A stretch of 44,910 nt of DNA from a virus. Each line of letters begins with the position of its first letter. Within the stretch, counting starts at the first letter, position 1. Below are positions 15,986-24,454 of this stretch, piece after piece. The stretch lies in IMG/VR virus record IMGVR_UViG_3300038629_000237, positions 1 to 44,910 of that record; one strand, written 5' to 3'. The position numbers and the translations under genes are program-made. The notes below the pieces were generated by a model, which was not told the origin of the DNA, made no database searches, and worked only from the letters and a program-made list of their open reading frames with translations.

Positions 15986-16335
15986 TGCCTAAGTCGATCG
16001 ACAATGCCTTGACCGATGCTCGTGTCATATTGAATGACACGGCAGGGAACAGGTATACCGACGACGATTTGATTTCAGATTTGAACTCCGCTATCGCTCA
16101 AACTAAGGGCATCAGACCTGATGCTTTTATTTTGGGTGAGGCGCTACCGGAATTCACCACGGCTGACTTAGGTCAAATGCCGGAGACTGACTTTCCGTTA
16201 CCGGAGATCTTCTACCAGAGCTTTGTTTACTACCTCGCAGGGAATGCGGAGTTACGTGACGATGAGTTCGCAGTTGATAACAGAGCTATGACTTTACTTG
16301 GCGCTTACCGGAGAAATTTAACAGGATCACCTTAG
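15985..16335 (+). CDS. Head-tail adaptor (DUF6682-like)
   Basis: A helical 116-residue protein beginning with ALTDARVILNDTAGNRYTDDDLISDLNSAIA. The 'LNDT-G-RY-D--L---LN-A' step is the recognised N-terminal signature of phage adaptor proteins that join the portal to the neck. The later segment FYQSFVYYLAGNAELRDDE is the usual second helix bundle. Family length is close to this. Stop-start overlap with the upstream gene. Confidence 0.7.
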   Translation: MPKSIDNALTDARVILNDTAGNRYTDDDLISDLNSAIAQTKGIRPDAFILGEALPEFTTADLGQMPETDFPLPEIFYQSFVYYLAGNAELRDDEFAVDNRAMTLLGAYRRNLTGSP

Positions 16336-16344
16336 GAGACGACC

Positions 16345-17025
16345 ATGCCGCAGAGTGGCTTTGAAGACGGATTTGCAGTTGCCAGTAGCGGGTCTCTCGA
16401 TACGTGGGTTAAGGAGATCCACCCCAAAGTACCGGGGGCTATTGAAGGATACATTTATGACCAGTTGAAGTTGGTCATAAAGGATTTCTTTAAGCGCACA
16501 AAAGCATGGCGGACTTTCACTGGTCCGTACACGATTCTCGCAAACGACGGGACGATTTGTCTAAACCCGATCGATGCGAACTCCGCAGTGATTCAGGTTA
16601 TCTCGGTTACTAAGAATGGTACGCCGATGATACCTACCTCGATTACTGATGTGCCTCGCATCATAATCACTGAACTAAATTCAAAGACCCCATCTCGATA
16701 TTACGTTGAGCCATATGACACGATTCATATGTTGCCAGTACCTACCATTGACGTTGCAGATTTTCTCGTAACGTCAGCACTGACTCCACGACTGCGTGAC
16801 GACAACCGCATAGAGCAGTGGGTTATTGATATGCACTACGAGTCCATCCTTGCTGGAGTACTTCACCGCTTGTACGCTGAGCCGGGGAAGGTATACACCA
16901 ATGTTAAACAGGCTGAGTACTGGGGTAGTAAGTACCGATCAGAAATGACCCGTGCCAGATCAATTGCGGCACAGAATTACAAAGAGGGTCCGCAACCGTG
17001 GGCGTTTCCATCATGGACGAGGTAA
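16345..17025 (+). CDS. Head-tail connector-like protein (226 aa)
   Basis: Preceded by GGAG at 16335 and located directly after the adaptor. The N-terminal helix bundle (GAIEGYIYDQLKLVIKDFFKRTKAW) leads to a beta domain (GTICLNPIDANSAVIQVISVTKNG) and a C-terminal helix pair (HYESILAGVLHRLYA, AEYWGSKYRSEMTRAR). This helix-beta-helix arrangement is typical of phage neck or connector proteins. The assignment rests on architecture and gene order; I cannot name the specific family. Confidence 0.6.
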   Translation: MPQSGFEDGFAVASSGSLDTWVKEIHPKVPGAIEGYIYDQLKLVIKDFFKRTKAWRTFTGPYTILANDGTICLNPIDANSAVIQVISVTKNGTPMIPTSITDVPRIIITELNSKTPSRYYVEPYDTIHMLPVPTIDVADFLVTSALTPRLRDDNRIEQWVIDMHYESILAGVLHRLYAEPGKVYTNVKQAEYWGSKYRSEMTRARSIAAQNYKEGPQPWAFPSWTR

Positions 17026-17565
17026 ATGGCAAATCCAGCATTTATAGATCTGGCGCTATACCTGCCAGCGGGGGGCGTCAATGGATTCGAAGTTAATGGG
17101 CACGCCGTTAACGGAGCAGGTTTCGTGGACTCTCCGTTTGCAGGGATTGTTTTTGCGTTGGACCCGTACAGGTCCATTCTTACAGGAGTGGGCAACACCA
17201 GTGACGTCTTTCCGGTCATGCCGAGCGTTGCTCCACCGGAGCTTACTGTTGTTTGTGAGAGGAGCGAGGACCGCGAAACACCGATACCTGCTAATCGCAA
17301 TCAAGCTGAACTATCGAGTGACCGCGTTTCGTCGGAAGTGGAGACAGAGATGGTTTCAGCAGAGCCAGAGGTTAGTAACATTTCTTACGTGCGCGCCGAG
17401 TATCGTACGGTTGTCATTCCAGCGGGCTGGGGTTCGGATGTGTTTAGCACTCGAACAGTTTCTGTGGAGGCCAACGTGGAGAATTCACGCGGGCCGGATG
17501 AAACGGAAACTTCTTATGTCCGCCGTGAGAATCGGGCTGTTAAAATTCCAAGGGGAGACACATGA
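17026..17565 (+). CDS. Hypothetical structural protein (179 aa)
   Basis: Starts immediately after the connector-like gene. The N-terminus (LALYLPAGGVNGFEVNGHAVNG) is Gly-rich and beta-like. The C-terminal half carries two similar segments, SYVRAEYRTVVIPAG and SYVRRENRAVKIPRG, spaced 50 residues apart, an internal duplication. Position suggests a neck or tail component. ATGA overlap with the next gene. Confidence 0.6.
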   Translation: MANPAFIDLALYLPAGGVNGFEVNGHAVNGAGFVDSPFAGIVFALDPYRSILTGVGNTSDVFPVMPSVAPPELTVVCERSEDRETPIPANRNQAELSSDRVSSEVETEMVSAEPEVSNISYVRAEYRTVVIPAGWGSDVFSTRTVSVEANVENSRGPDETETSYVRRENRAVKIPRGDT

Positions 17566-17873
17566 CGTTACTTGATCGATTTCTTAAACAACCAGATGAG
17601 ATCAAGAAGTACCAGATTGATTACTCGGAGTGGCTCGCTGATGGCGAAACAGTTACTTCTGTGTCTACTGTTGTGACTCTCTTGAACCCTGCCGCTACTG
17701 ATGTTGGTGAGCCCACTCTTACAGTAGGTACCACCGCTATCAATGACGACATCTATGATTACTTTCTCAGTCTTGGTACGGACGCGAAACGTTACAAGAT
17801 CACGTTCCTTGCTGATACCTCTGATTCACAGCGGGTGGAAAGCGAGATTGAATTTAAGGTGAATGACAAATGA
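17562..17873 (+). CDS. Small beta-sandwich (Ig-like) virion protein (103 aa)
   Basis: The sequence alternates strands: KKYQIDYSEWLADGETVTSVSTVV, then TLTVGTTAINDDIYDYFLSLG and RYKITFLADTSDSQRVESEIEFKV. This is a recurrent small phage domain ('DYS-WL-DG-TI') found before tail/fibre genes, probably acting as a head-tail or fibre attachment module. It is coupled at both ends by 4-base ATGA overlaps. Confidence 0.65.
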   Translation: MTLLDRFLKQPDEIKKYQIDYSEWLADGETVTSVSTVVTLLNPAATDVGEPTLTVGTTAINDDIYDYFLSLGTDAKRYKITFLADTSDSQRVESEIEFKVNDK

Positions 17874-18862
17874 CTCAGCTATTTACAAACAATGCTTCTG
17901 GTACGTTATTTGTGCAGGCTGAGATTGTTGACCTCACTCTCACCTTACAGACTAACGAAGGGCAGTTATTCCCTGCTCCCACGGGCGCAGATTTTTTCAT
18001 GTGCAGTATGGAGGACACCTCCGGCAACCTTGAGATTGTGCAGTGTACTGATAATACTGCTGACGTCCTGACTGTCGTACGTGCACAGGAGAGCACCACT
18101 GCACTGGTTTTCCCAACAGGTTCGCGAGTAGAGTTGCGTACCACAGCCGGCACGTTCGGGGAATTCATTCAACAGTCTGGCGACCAGATGGCTGGCGAGC
18201 TGGATATGAATGGCAACGTGCTTCGCGACCCACTCATTACAGATGGTGAAGCGCGTAACCTACCATTACGTGGTACTGATGGCGGCACTGCGAACGAGAT
18301 AGTCGTGCCGACAGCGGCGGGGGCACCAACACTTGGCGGCAACACCATCCTCCATACAGGCAACACGTCTGCTTACGTACAAGACCCACGGGAGGTTAAT
18401 ACTGGTGAAGGCATAACCGGCGGCGGCGACCTATCCACGAACCGGACGCACGATCTTGACATGCCCGGTTTGAATACGATGGATGCATCTACACTGGCTA
18501 ACGACGACGGGATGCTTGTTTACGACGCCGACGCTGCAGAGCATAAGGTGATAACAAATGAGAAGGGGGGCACTCGTATCGTTGCAGTGACGTCGACCCG
18601 CGACTTCGCTTTGACTGACAGCAACGCTTTCTTACATTGCGATGCGACTGACAGAACACTGACTCTCGTTGATTCAATTTTTCATATAGGCACGGAGATT
18701 GCTCTCGGATGCCCCGGGGCTGGCAGTATTACTGTTGCGGTGGGTGGAGCCCAGTCGATTACTTCCTTAGCGAGCGACCTCGATATAAAACCTAATGGTG
18801 GCGGGGCGTACCTCGTACAGTACGCAGCAAATACATGGCTGCTAGTGGGGGACCTTCAGTAA
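17870..18862 (+). CDS. Fibre-like protein with shared N-terminal attachment module (330 aa)
   Basis: Residues about 4-101 (LFTNNASGTLFV to GTFGEFIQ) form a module that recurs in the 202-residue protein starting at 19275, including the 'P-P--G--F' and 'LTVVRAQ' landmarks. Residues 102-190 resemble fibre shafts (ELDMNGNVLRDPLI, NTILHTGNTSAYV, GEGITGGGDLSTNRTHDL). The C-terminal end is a small beta domain ending YLVQYAANTWLLVGDL, a pattern seen in many tail fibres. Likely a short tail or neck fibre. Confidence 0.65.
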   Translation: MTQLFTNNASGTLFVQAEIVDLTLTLQTNEGQLFPAPTGADFFMCSMEDTSGNLEIVQCTDNTADVLTVVRAQESTTALVFPTGSRVELRTTAGTFGEFIQQSGDQMAGELDMNGNVLRDPLITDGEARNLPLRGTDGGTANEIVVPTAAGAPTLGGNTILHTGNTSAYVQDPREVNTGEGITGGGDLSTNRTHDLDMPGLNTMDASTLANDDGMLVYDADAAEHKVITNEKGGTRIVAVTSTRDFALTDSNAFLHCDATDRTLTLVDSIFHIGTEIALGCPGAGSITVAVGGAQSITSLASDLDIKPNGGGAYLVQYAANTWLLVGDLQ

Positions 18863-19275
18863 TGTTTTCTAAGAAGCGCTTCATTGGTGGTGGTGGCCGA
18901 GGGGTTGATAACGTCACCTTCGTTGGCGGATCGAAATCATCTGGTAGCCCCGGCGTATTCACCATCTCCGCTAACGGAAACCATAGTAACCTCACAGTAC
19001 AGGGCAGCAAGTGGGAGACCGCCAACAATCCCAATCCTGTCGACACGTACCACATCAAGTACGAAAATCATGACACACTGGCTCAATTTCCTACAACGCC
19101 GTTTGTTATAAGTACGTGGACGCAGCTCACTGGTGCTGGACCGTTTACTTGGTCGTTCACAGTGTCGCCTCCTAATATATCAACTCGCGGCGCAAAGCTA
19201 TTTATATCAAACGACGGCGGGTCTACGACGTTAGCAAGCGCTGACTTTTCAGTAACAGCGGACGAGACTCCATAA
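18862..19275 (+). CDS. Hypothetical beta-rich structural protein (137 aa)
   Basis: ATG 18862 overlaps the upstream TAA. After a Gly-rich start (FIGGGGRGVDNVTFVGG), the sequence reads as alternating strands rich in Ser, Thr and Asn (GVFTISANGNHSNLTVQG, FTWSFTVSPPNIS). It lies between two proteins sharing an attachment module, so a fibre or decoration role is plausible. No family recognised. Confidence 0.6.
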   Translation: MFSKKRFIGGGGRGVDNVTFVGGSKSSGSPGVFTISANGNHSNLTVQGSKWETANNPNPVDTYHIKYENHDTLAQFPTTPFVISTWTQLTGAGPFTWSFTVSPPNISTRGAKLFISNDGGSTTLASADFSVTADETP

Positions 19276-19883
19276 TGGCTTTAGTCTTATTTGAAAACAA
19301 TGCCAATGCGACCTTATCGGTAAACATAGACAATATTGTTACGTCGATAACGGTTTCGGCTGGGCAGGGTAGTAACTTCCCCAGCCCCGGCGCAGGTGAG
19401 ATTTTCTACATTACGTTGCAGAACTATGCAGCGCAGCTCGTTGAGATATGTCAGGTAACAGACCGGACAGGCGACACGTTTACTGTTGTGCGTGGGCAGG
19501 ATGGAACGACAGCACTCTCATGGACGGTAGCGGATACAGCTATCCAACTTCGTCTTACTAAAGAGACGTTGGATAGGTTTATTCAGGTGAGTGCTACAGC
19601 AGCACCGCCGGCAGGATCGATATTGACGTTGGATAGTCAGGGGCAGCTTATAGAACGGCTTGGCTCTTTGCTTACCGGCATAACGTACGAATCATATACA
19701 GCAACTGAAGGACAGGACGTCTTCAATACTACTGTTGATTTACCAGTGATCGCGACGGGAATTCTTCTCACCATAAATGGAGTGAAGCAATACCCGCCCG
19801 CTAATTTTACACGGACAGGGCTTAATCAGATAACGATTGATGAGACGCTGGCCGTTGGTGACCAATTAGTAATAGGAGCTTGA
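19275..19883 (+). CDS. Fibre-like protein, paralogue of the 330-aa protein's N-terminus (202 aa)
   Basis: Residues 5-104 (LFENNANATLSV ... GDTFTVVRGQDGTTAL ... ETLDRFIQ) match the N-terminal module of the protein starting at 17870 position by position. The remainder (SYTATEGQDVFNTTV, LLTINGVKQYPPANFT, and LVIGA at the end) is a common C-terminal phage fibre tip module. Stop-start overlap with the upstream gene. Probably a virion fibre or fibre adaptor. Confidence 0.62.
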   Translation: MALVLFENNANATLSVNIDNIVTSITVSAGQGSNFPSPGAGEIFYITLQNYAAQLVEICQVTDRTGDTFTVVRGQDGTTALSWTVADTAIQLRLTKETLDRFIQVSATAAPPAGSILTLDSQGQLIERLGSLLTGITYESYTATEGQDVFNTTVDLPVIATGILLTINGVKQYPPANFTRTGLNQITIDETLAVGDQLVIGA

Positions 19884-19884
19884 T

Positions 19885-20037
19885 ATGTTGACTTTGAATA
19901 ATCCCCTCGTGCTGGTATCAGCAAAACTGCTTGGCGTAGGTGTAGAGCTGAGAGTGGAACACGTTGATGACGTGTGGCATCTCTGCTTGGACATAGAGGC
20001 CATCGCATGGAGCTACTGTAAGGCATGGGGGAAGTAG
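19885..20037 (+). CDS. Very small hypothetical protein (50 aa)
   Basis: ATG 19885 follows AGGAG at 19874 with good spacing, and starts one base after the upstream stop. The product (MLTLNNPLVLVSAKLLGVGVELRVEH, ending AWSYCKAWGK) has a short hydrophobic N-terminal half but no convincing membrane span, and two cysteines. It directly precedes the holin gene, so a lysis-associated function is possible but unsupported. Confidence 0.5.
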   Translation: MLTLNNPLVLVSAKLLGVGVELRVEHVDDVWHLCLDIEAIAWSYCKAWGK

Positions 20038-20038
20038 A

Positions 20039-20491
20039 ATGGCCATCCCAATATTGGGTGCCTTGTGGGAGAAGATTGTCGACAAGGGCGGCTCGATTAT
20101 ATCCGAGCTCGTTACTGACAAAGACCTTGCCAAGAGGCTTGAGCATGAGTTCCGTTCACAGATGGAAGGGAACGCTGCTGAGTTCAAGAAGATGGAGCTC
20201 GAAACTGAGACCCGTATTTTTGAAGCGCAGGCGAAAACCATCCAAGCTGAGCTGCATCAAAACGACCAGTACACAAAACGTACTCGACCGAGCATTGCTC
20301 GGAAATCATTCTACGCCGGCCTTGCTTATGCATTGCTTACCTCTTTACCAGAGCTTGGGGTAGACCTTAAATACATTGTCATCATGCCGTGGCAGTTTCA
20401 GTGGTCAGTGTTGATGTTGTTGTATTCCCCTGCACTTACATACATGGGTGTACGCGGCGCTGAAAAATGGAAGAGTGGTGGGGCAGTATGA
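20039..20491 (+). CDS. Holin (3TM/GTA-holin-like)
   Basis: Residues 1-80 form a charged amphipathic region (LAKRLEHEFRSQMEG, ETRIFEAQAKTIQAELHQN). A conserved-looking basic turn RTRPSIARK follows at 81-89. Membrane segments then occur at about 90-108 (SFYAGLAYALLTSLPELGV) and 119-138 (QFQWSVLMLLYSPALTYMGV). This is the layout of the holin family used for lysis or gene-transfer-agent release. Holins form inner-membrane lesions that time lysis. It starts 1 base after the upstream stop and overlaps the next gene by ATGA. Confidence 0.75.
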   Translation: MAIPILGALWEKIVDKGGSIISELVTDKDLAKRLEHEFRSQMEGNAAEFKKMELETETRIFEAQAKTIQAELHQNDQYTKRTRPSIARKSFYAGLAYALLTSLPELGVDLKYIVIMPWQFQWSVLMLLYSPALTYMGVRGAEKWKSGGAV

Positions 20492-20862
20492 GTGTTAAAA
20501 CAAAGATTCAGGAGAATCCTATGGTTAGCTCAGTGACAGGGTTTTTGCTAATTGTGGGGCTGGTCATGGGCACTATAAAAGCCGTCGACGATATCGATGG
20601 TCTTGTCATGACGGAGGTTGAAGCATCGGAAGCTCATGAAACAATCGATGGCCGTATTGATACCCTTGAAGTAGGGTTCTCAACGGAAGCCGCACTCAGC
20701 AAATGCAGGTGGTTATCAGACAAGATAGATCGTATCCGGTACGAGGTTTATACCTTGGAGAAAGATGGAGCGAGTCCTGATTTCATTCAATCGAAAGAAA
20801 GAGAGCTACGCAATGTAGAGAGAGATTTTAACGCTCTTGGTTGCGCAGCAATTTTAGCATAG
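20488..20862 (+). CDS. Membrane-anchored coiled-coil protein, possible spanin/accessory lysis protein
   Basis: ATG 20488 overlaps the holin stop. One N-terminal membrane segment lies at about 13-31 (VSSVTGFLLIVGLVMGTIK). A helical periplasmic-type domain follows (IDGRIDTLEVGF, WLSDKIDRIRYEVYTLEKDG, KERELRNVERDF) with cysteines at 73 and 119. This resembles an inner-membrane spanin (Rz-like), but no lipoprotein partner is visible and coiled-coil content alone is not diagnostic. A second holin-like role is possible. Confidence 0.5.
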   Translation: MSVKTKIQENPMVSSVTGFLLIVGLVMGTIKAVDDIDGLVMTEVEASEAHETIDGRIDTLEVGFSTEAALSKCRWLSDKIDRIRYEVYTLEKDGASPDFIQSKERELRNVERDFNALGCAAILA

Positions 20863-20871
20863 GAGAAGGAT

Positions 20872-21231
20872 GTGAGAGCTAGTCAATTACATAAGTTAAA
20901 CACACATGGTGAGAACTCAGCGGGGCAGGTAGCGCCGAGTGTCAAGTCATTAACCCAGCACGGCACTGATACTGTTAGCGCAGTTATCATCGTCAGTGGC
21001 TTCGGTAACATCGGGGACAACCTCGATGCCACTACTGATATTGGCGGCGGCAATGTCGTGAGTCAGTACACCGTTGTCGGGGCCAGAGAAGACCCCAACA
21101 CAATGGCTACTGGTCTTGCCTTGGATATCAACGGGCAGACTGACCACACTGCAGTAGCTGCAGAGAACCTCGTACAGATCGTGAAGACGACTGCAGGCAC
21201 CGTGGAAGTAGTTAGTACTGGCATCAGCTAA
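20872..21231 (+). CDS. Small beta-rich structural protein (119 aa)
   Basis: Starts with GTG at 20872; the ATG two bases earlier is immediately followed by a stop, and AGGAGAAGGA at 20861-20870 is a strong binding site. The product is Thr/Val/Gly-rich with alternating strands (DTVSAVIIVSGFGN, GGNVVSQYTVVGA, VQIVKTTAGTVEVVSTG). Likely a minor tail/neck protein from context; TAATG coupling to the next gene. Confidence 0.6.
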   Translation: MRASQLHKLNTHGENSAGQVAPSVKSLTQHGTDTVSAVIIVSGFGNIGDNLDATTDIGGGNVVSQYTVVGAREDPNTMATGLALDINGQTDHTAVAAENLVQIVKTTAGTVEVVSTGIS

Positions 21232-23075
21232 TGCTGATTAACCTGCAGCAGTTTGCAGGGCTGGTTCCGAAGGTATCTGATCGACAGTTGCCAGCGAACT
21301 ACGCAGCGCAAGCGGACAACACCCAGCTTTACTCTGGGGAGGTTCGAGGCTTACGTGAGCCTGAAACAGTTGCAGATTTATCTGCAGAAATTTTCACTGT
21401 ACGCAGAGCTTACCGTCTCGAAGACGGGGCTACTTCCATTGCCGATACATTAGGGGATTGGGTTCCTTTTGATGAGGCAGAGGTAAACTTCATAAGAGGG
21501 GCCTTAGTCAATGACCAGTTCGACAGATACTATGCGGCAGGTGGCACACTTGATCCAGTGGTGGATACAGCAGTTAATTGGGCTGCTGGGGGCGGTGGTA
21601 TTGACCTTGGCGTTCCCGCTCCTACTACCCCTCCTACTGTAGTCCCACCCGCTTCAGGCACAGTCGATGAGACTCGTGCATATGTTTACACTTTCGTCAA
21701 TGAGTGGGGGGAAGAATCTGCTCCTTCTCCAGCATCAGACCCCGCCACTGGTGATGTAACGTTAACGTGGGTGTTGTCTGCTATGCAGATAGCTTACCCA
21801 GTAGCGGGCAACCACAATGCTATTGATAAAACTCGAATCTACAGGACCGTCACTGGTACAAGCTCTGTTAACTATAGGTTCGTCGCTGAAGTTGATCCTC
21901 CAAACGCTGGTTACAACGACGATCAATCAAATGACACTGTTTCTCTTAACGAGTCTTTGTCTAGCCTTGGTTGGGACCTGCCTCCTGCTGGGTTACAAGG
22001 CATCGTTAATATGGCGAACGGAATCATGGCTGGCTTTGTGGGCAGGGATTTATATTTTTGTGAACCTTATCGCCCTCATGCTTGGCCTGCTAACTATATT
22101 ATCTCTACAGAAAATAATGTTGTAGGTATAGGAGTTTATCAGTCAGGCATTGTTGTATGTACTACTTCTAATCCCTACGTAGCAACTGGTTCACATCCAT
22201 CCAGTATCACGTTGACTAAGTTGGATGATGTTGAACCTTGCCAATCATTCAGGAGCATCGTTAACGGGTTGAATGGCGTTGTCTATGCTTCTCAAAACGG
22301 ATTGGTTCTTGTTAACCAAACAGGCGCACAAAACATAACCTCTCCTTTGATGACTCGTAATGAGTGGCGAGATGGCTACTCCCCCGAGACAACGGTAGCT
22401 GCTGCTGACGGTTCCCGCACGTTGGCATTCACCTCCCTCAGTAGTGGCTACCTTTTTAATCCAGTAGAGCAACTCGGCTATCTGGTAAACCTTACCGGGT
22501 TTGCTGACATAACCGCTGTGCAAACAGATCAGTTCACGGGTGAGGCTTACATCATAGCGAGAGACGTAGTCTTTTTGTGGAACCCCACAACTACTGTCCC
22601 ATTGTCATACGTATGGAAGTCAAAAGTATTTGAACTTCCATTCCCTGTGAATATGGGTGCATACCGACTTCAGTATGAAGACGTAGTATCTGATCCTGAT
22701 CTAGTCCCGGGGTTTGACTACACCAACTACAACGCCAGTCGAATTACTCTGCCGTTGGATACATTAAATTTACAACCTCTTAATGGGGTAAGAACCGAAA
22801 CAGGCATGACTGACTCTCCTCCTGTTGTACAAAATCGTAACCCGATCGGTGGTAGTCCACTACAACCACTGGAGCCTCTCACTGTTCGAGACAACATACG
22901 TATTCGAATTTGGGGGGATGGGGTTCTTCGTTATGACGAACAAATTATGAGTCAGCAAATGCAGCGCTTACCCAGTGGGTATAAGGCTGATAAATGGCAG
23001 ATCGAATTCACCAGTGCGCAGAACATCTATTCATTCAAGATGGCTGGCACCGGTAAGGAACTAGCGAAGGCATAA
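21231..23075 (+). CDS. Large tail/neck structural protein (614 aa)
   Basis: The start (INLQQFAGLVPKVSDRQLP, then AAQADNTQLYSGEVRGL) matches a widespread phage protein class ('NL-QF-G--P----R-LP---A--A-N--L-SGEL-P') found in podoviruses next to tail genes. A fibronectin-like strand block (ETRAYVYTFVNEWGEESAPSPAS) lies near residue 150. A propeller-like middle (GLNGVVYASQNGLVLVN) follows, and the C-terminus has IRIWGDGVLRYDEQIMS. Probably a tail or head-stabilisation component; exact site unknown. Normal length for this class. Confidence 0.7.
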   Translation: MLINLQQFAGLVPKVSDRQLPANYAAQADNTQLYSGEVRGLREPETVADLSAEIFTVRRAYRLEDGATSIADTLGDWVPFDEAEVNFIRGALVNDQFDRYYAAGGTLDPVVDTAVNWAAGGGGIDLGVPAPTTPPTVVPPASGTVDETRAYVYTFVNEWGEESAPSPASDPATGDVTLTWVLSAMQIAYPVAGNHNAIDKTRIYRTVTGTSSVNYRFVAEVDPPNAGYNDDQSNDTVSLNESLSSLGWDLPPAGLQGIVNMANGIMAGFVGRDLYFCEPYRPHAWPANYIISTENNVVGIGVYQSGIVVCTTSNPYVATGSHPSSITLTKLDDVEPCQSFRSIVNGLNGVVYASQNGLVLVNQTGAQNITSPLMTRNEWRDGYSPETTVAAADGSRTLAFTSLSSGYLFNPVEQLGYLVNLTGFADITAVQTDQFTGEAYIIARDVVFLWNPTTTVPLSYVWKSKVFELPFPVNMGAYRLQYEDVVSDPDLVPGFDYTNYNASRITLPLDTLNLQPLNGVRTETGMTDSPPVVQNRNPIGGSPLQPLEPLTVRDNIRIRIWGDGVLRYDEQIMSQQMQRLPSGYKADKWQIEFTSAQNIYSFKMAGTGKELAKA

Positions 23076-24454
23076 TGGCTCGTGTACAGAAAGCAATCTC
23101 AATTCCAGAGCCGACTAATGAAGTAGATTCTCTCTGGAAGACAGCTCAATCGTTGAAAGAAGCGGTCGAGATGATCCAAGGCATCCGTGGTACTCGTGAG
23201 TATGCCCTGAAGTGTGACCTTGAGGACCTTGGTAACACTGTCATTACCCAAATTGCTGGCGGTGGCAGCGGCTCCACTACTCTGGATGCGCTGACTGATA
23301 CTGATCTGACTTCACAGGGGCAGTACGATCTTCTGTTCAACGCAGATGGGACAGAGTGGCAGGACACTGATGGTGGGCTGATATGGAACCCTTCTGGGTT
23401 CTTACAGCTGTCGAATGACTTCGCTATAAATTTCCTTAGCAGTACCGCTGCTTCAATTGAGATGATCCATTTCGATCCTGACCTAGCAGGTGATCCTGAC
23501 TTCGGAGAGGTAGAGCTGTTGGCACAGTTTGAAGGGGCCGACACTGACACGTCTTACACTGAACTATCGAGTAATGGGTTCGCTGCAACGTTTGTTGATA
23601 CTGCACAGATTGATACTGCGCAGTTCAACTTCGGCGCATCGTCCATAGTGCTTGATGGCGCAGGGGATATCGTTACGTTCCCTAATGATGCAGCGTTAGA
23701 GATGGGGAGTGGTGACTGGACAGTTGAATTTTTCTTCCGGTCAGTATCTACACTTAGTAACCCTGAACAAGTCCATATCATTAGTCACTACGGCACGGCA
23801 GGTAACCGACCGTGGGCGTTCACACTGCGAGCAGATGGGTTCAGCAATAACAAAGTGTCTACTTATATTGAAGGTGCCCACGAATCATTCGAGATCAACA
23901 ACACAACGTTCGCTGTTGATACGTGGTACCACGGCTGCATCACTCGGGAGGGCAGTGATTATTTCGTTGGCATAAATGGCTTCCGTGAGTTCTCGAATAT
24001 TGGTGTACTCGGTGGTGCATTGGAAACCTCTGATGAGGTATTACGCATTGGCAGTAATCCGAACAGCATTGGTGATGACTATGATGGTCACGTCGATGAT
24101 GTCCGAATTACTATTGGTACGTCTCGATATGATTTAAGTAGCAACGCCACATACACAGTACCAACTTCTTATCCGGCGGGGGGTACCCCCGGGGAGTTTA
24201 CCCTTGGTGACCCCAGCTACCCTACAAATATTGAGGGCACTGAGGTCCTGATCAATGGTGCCCCTATCGAATCAAACGCTACGCATACCGGAGAGGTTAC
24301 CGGTGCCACTGTTCTTACCGTGGAGGTAGAGTCAATAACCAACAAGACAGATGTGGTAGCAGACTCAGCCGATGACGTGGCTATACATGACGACAGTGAT
24401 GGATCAATAAAGAAAGTTAACTTGAGCTCAATTACAGACGCAGGATATTTCTAA
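23075..24454 (+). CDS. LamG/concanavalin-like domain fibre protein (459 aa)
   Basis: A short helical N-terminus (TAQSLKEAVEMIQGIRG) leads to fibre-like sequence. Residues about 146-355 read as a LamG/jelly-roll lectin domain: LLAQFEGADTDTSYTELS, FGASSIVLDGAGDIVTF, a W-x-V-E-F-F-F-R strand, DTWYHGCITREGSDYFVGING, and DDVRITIGTSRYD. The C-terminus has the ATHTGEVTGATVL module also present in the next gene. The lectin-like domain suggests binding to host surface glycans, an inference from fold type. Confidence 0.75.
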   Translation: MARVQKAISIPEPTNEVDSLWKTAQSLKEAVEMIQGIRGTREYALKCDLEDLGNTVITQIAGGGSGSTTLDALTDTDLTSQGQYDLLFNADGTEWQDTDGGLIWNPSGFLQLSNDFAINFLSSTAASIEMIHFDPDLAGDPDFGEVELLAQFEGADTDTSYTELSSNGFAATFVDTAQIDTAQFNFGASSIVLDGAGDIVTFPNDAALEMGSGDWTVEFFFRSVSTLSNPEQVHIISHYGTAGNRPWAFTLRADGFSNNKVSTYIEGAHESFEINNTTFAVDTWYHGCITREGSDYFVGINGFREFSNIGVLGGALETSDEVLRIGSNPNSIGDDYDGHVDDVRITIGTSRYDLSSNATYTVPTSYPAGGTPGEFTLGDPSYPTNIEGTEVLINGAPIESNATHTGEVTGATVLTVEVESITNKTDVVADSADDVAIHDDSDGSIKKVNLSSITDAGYF

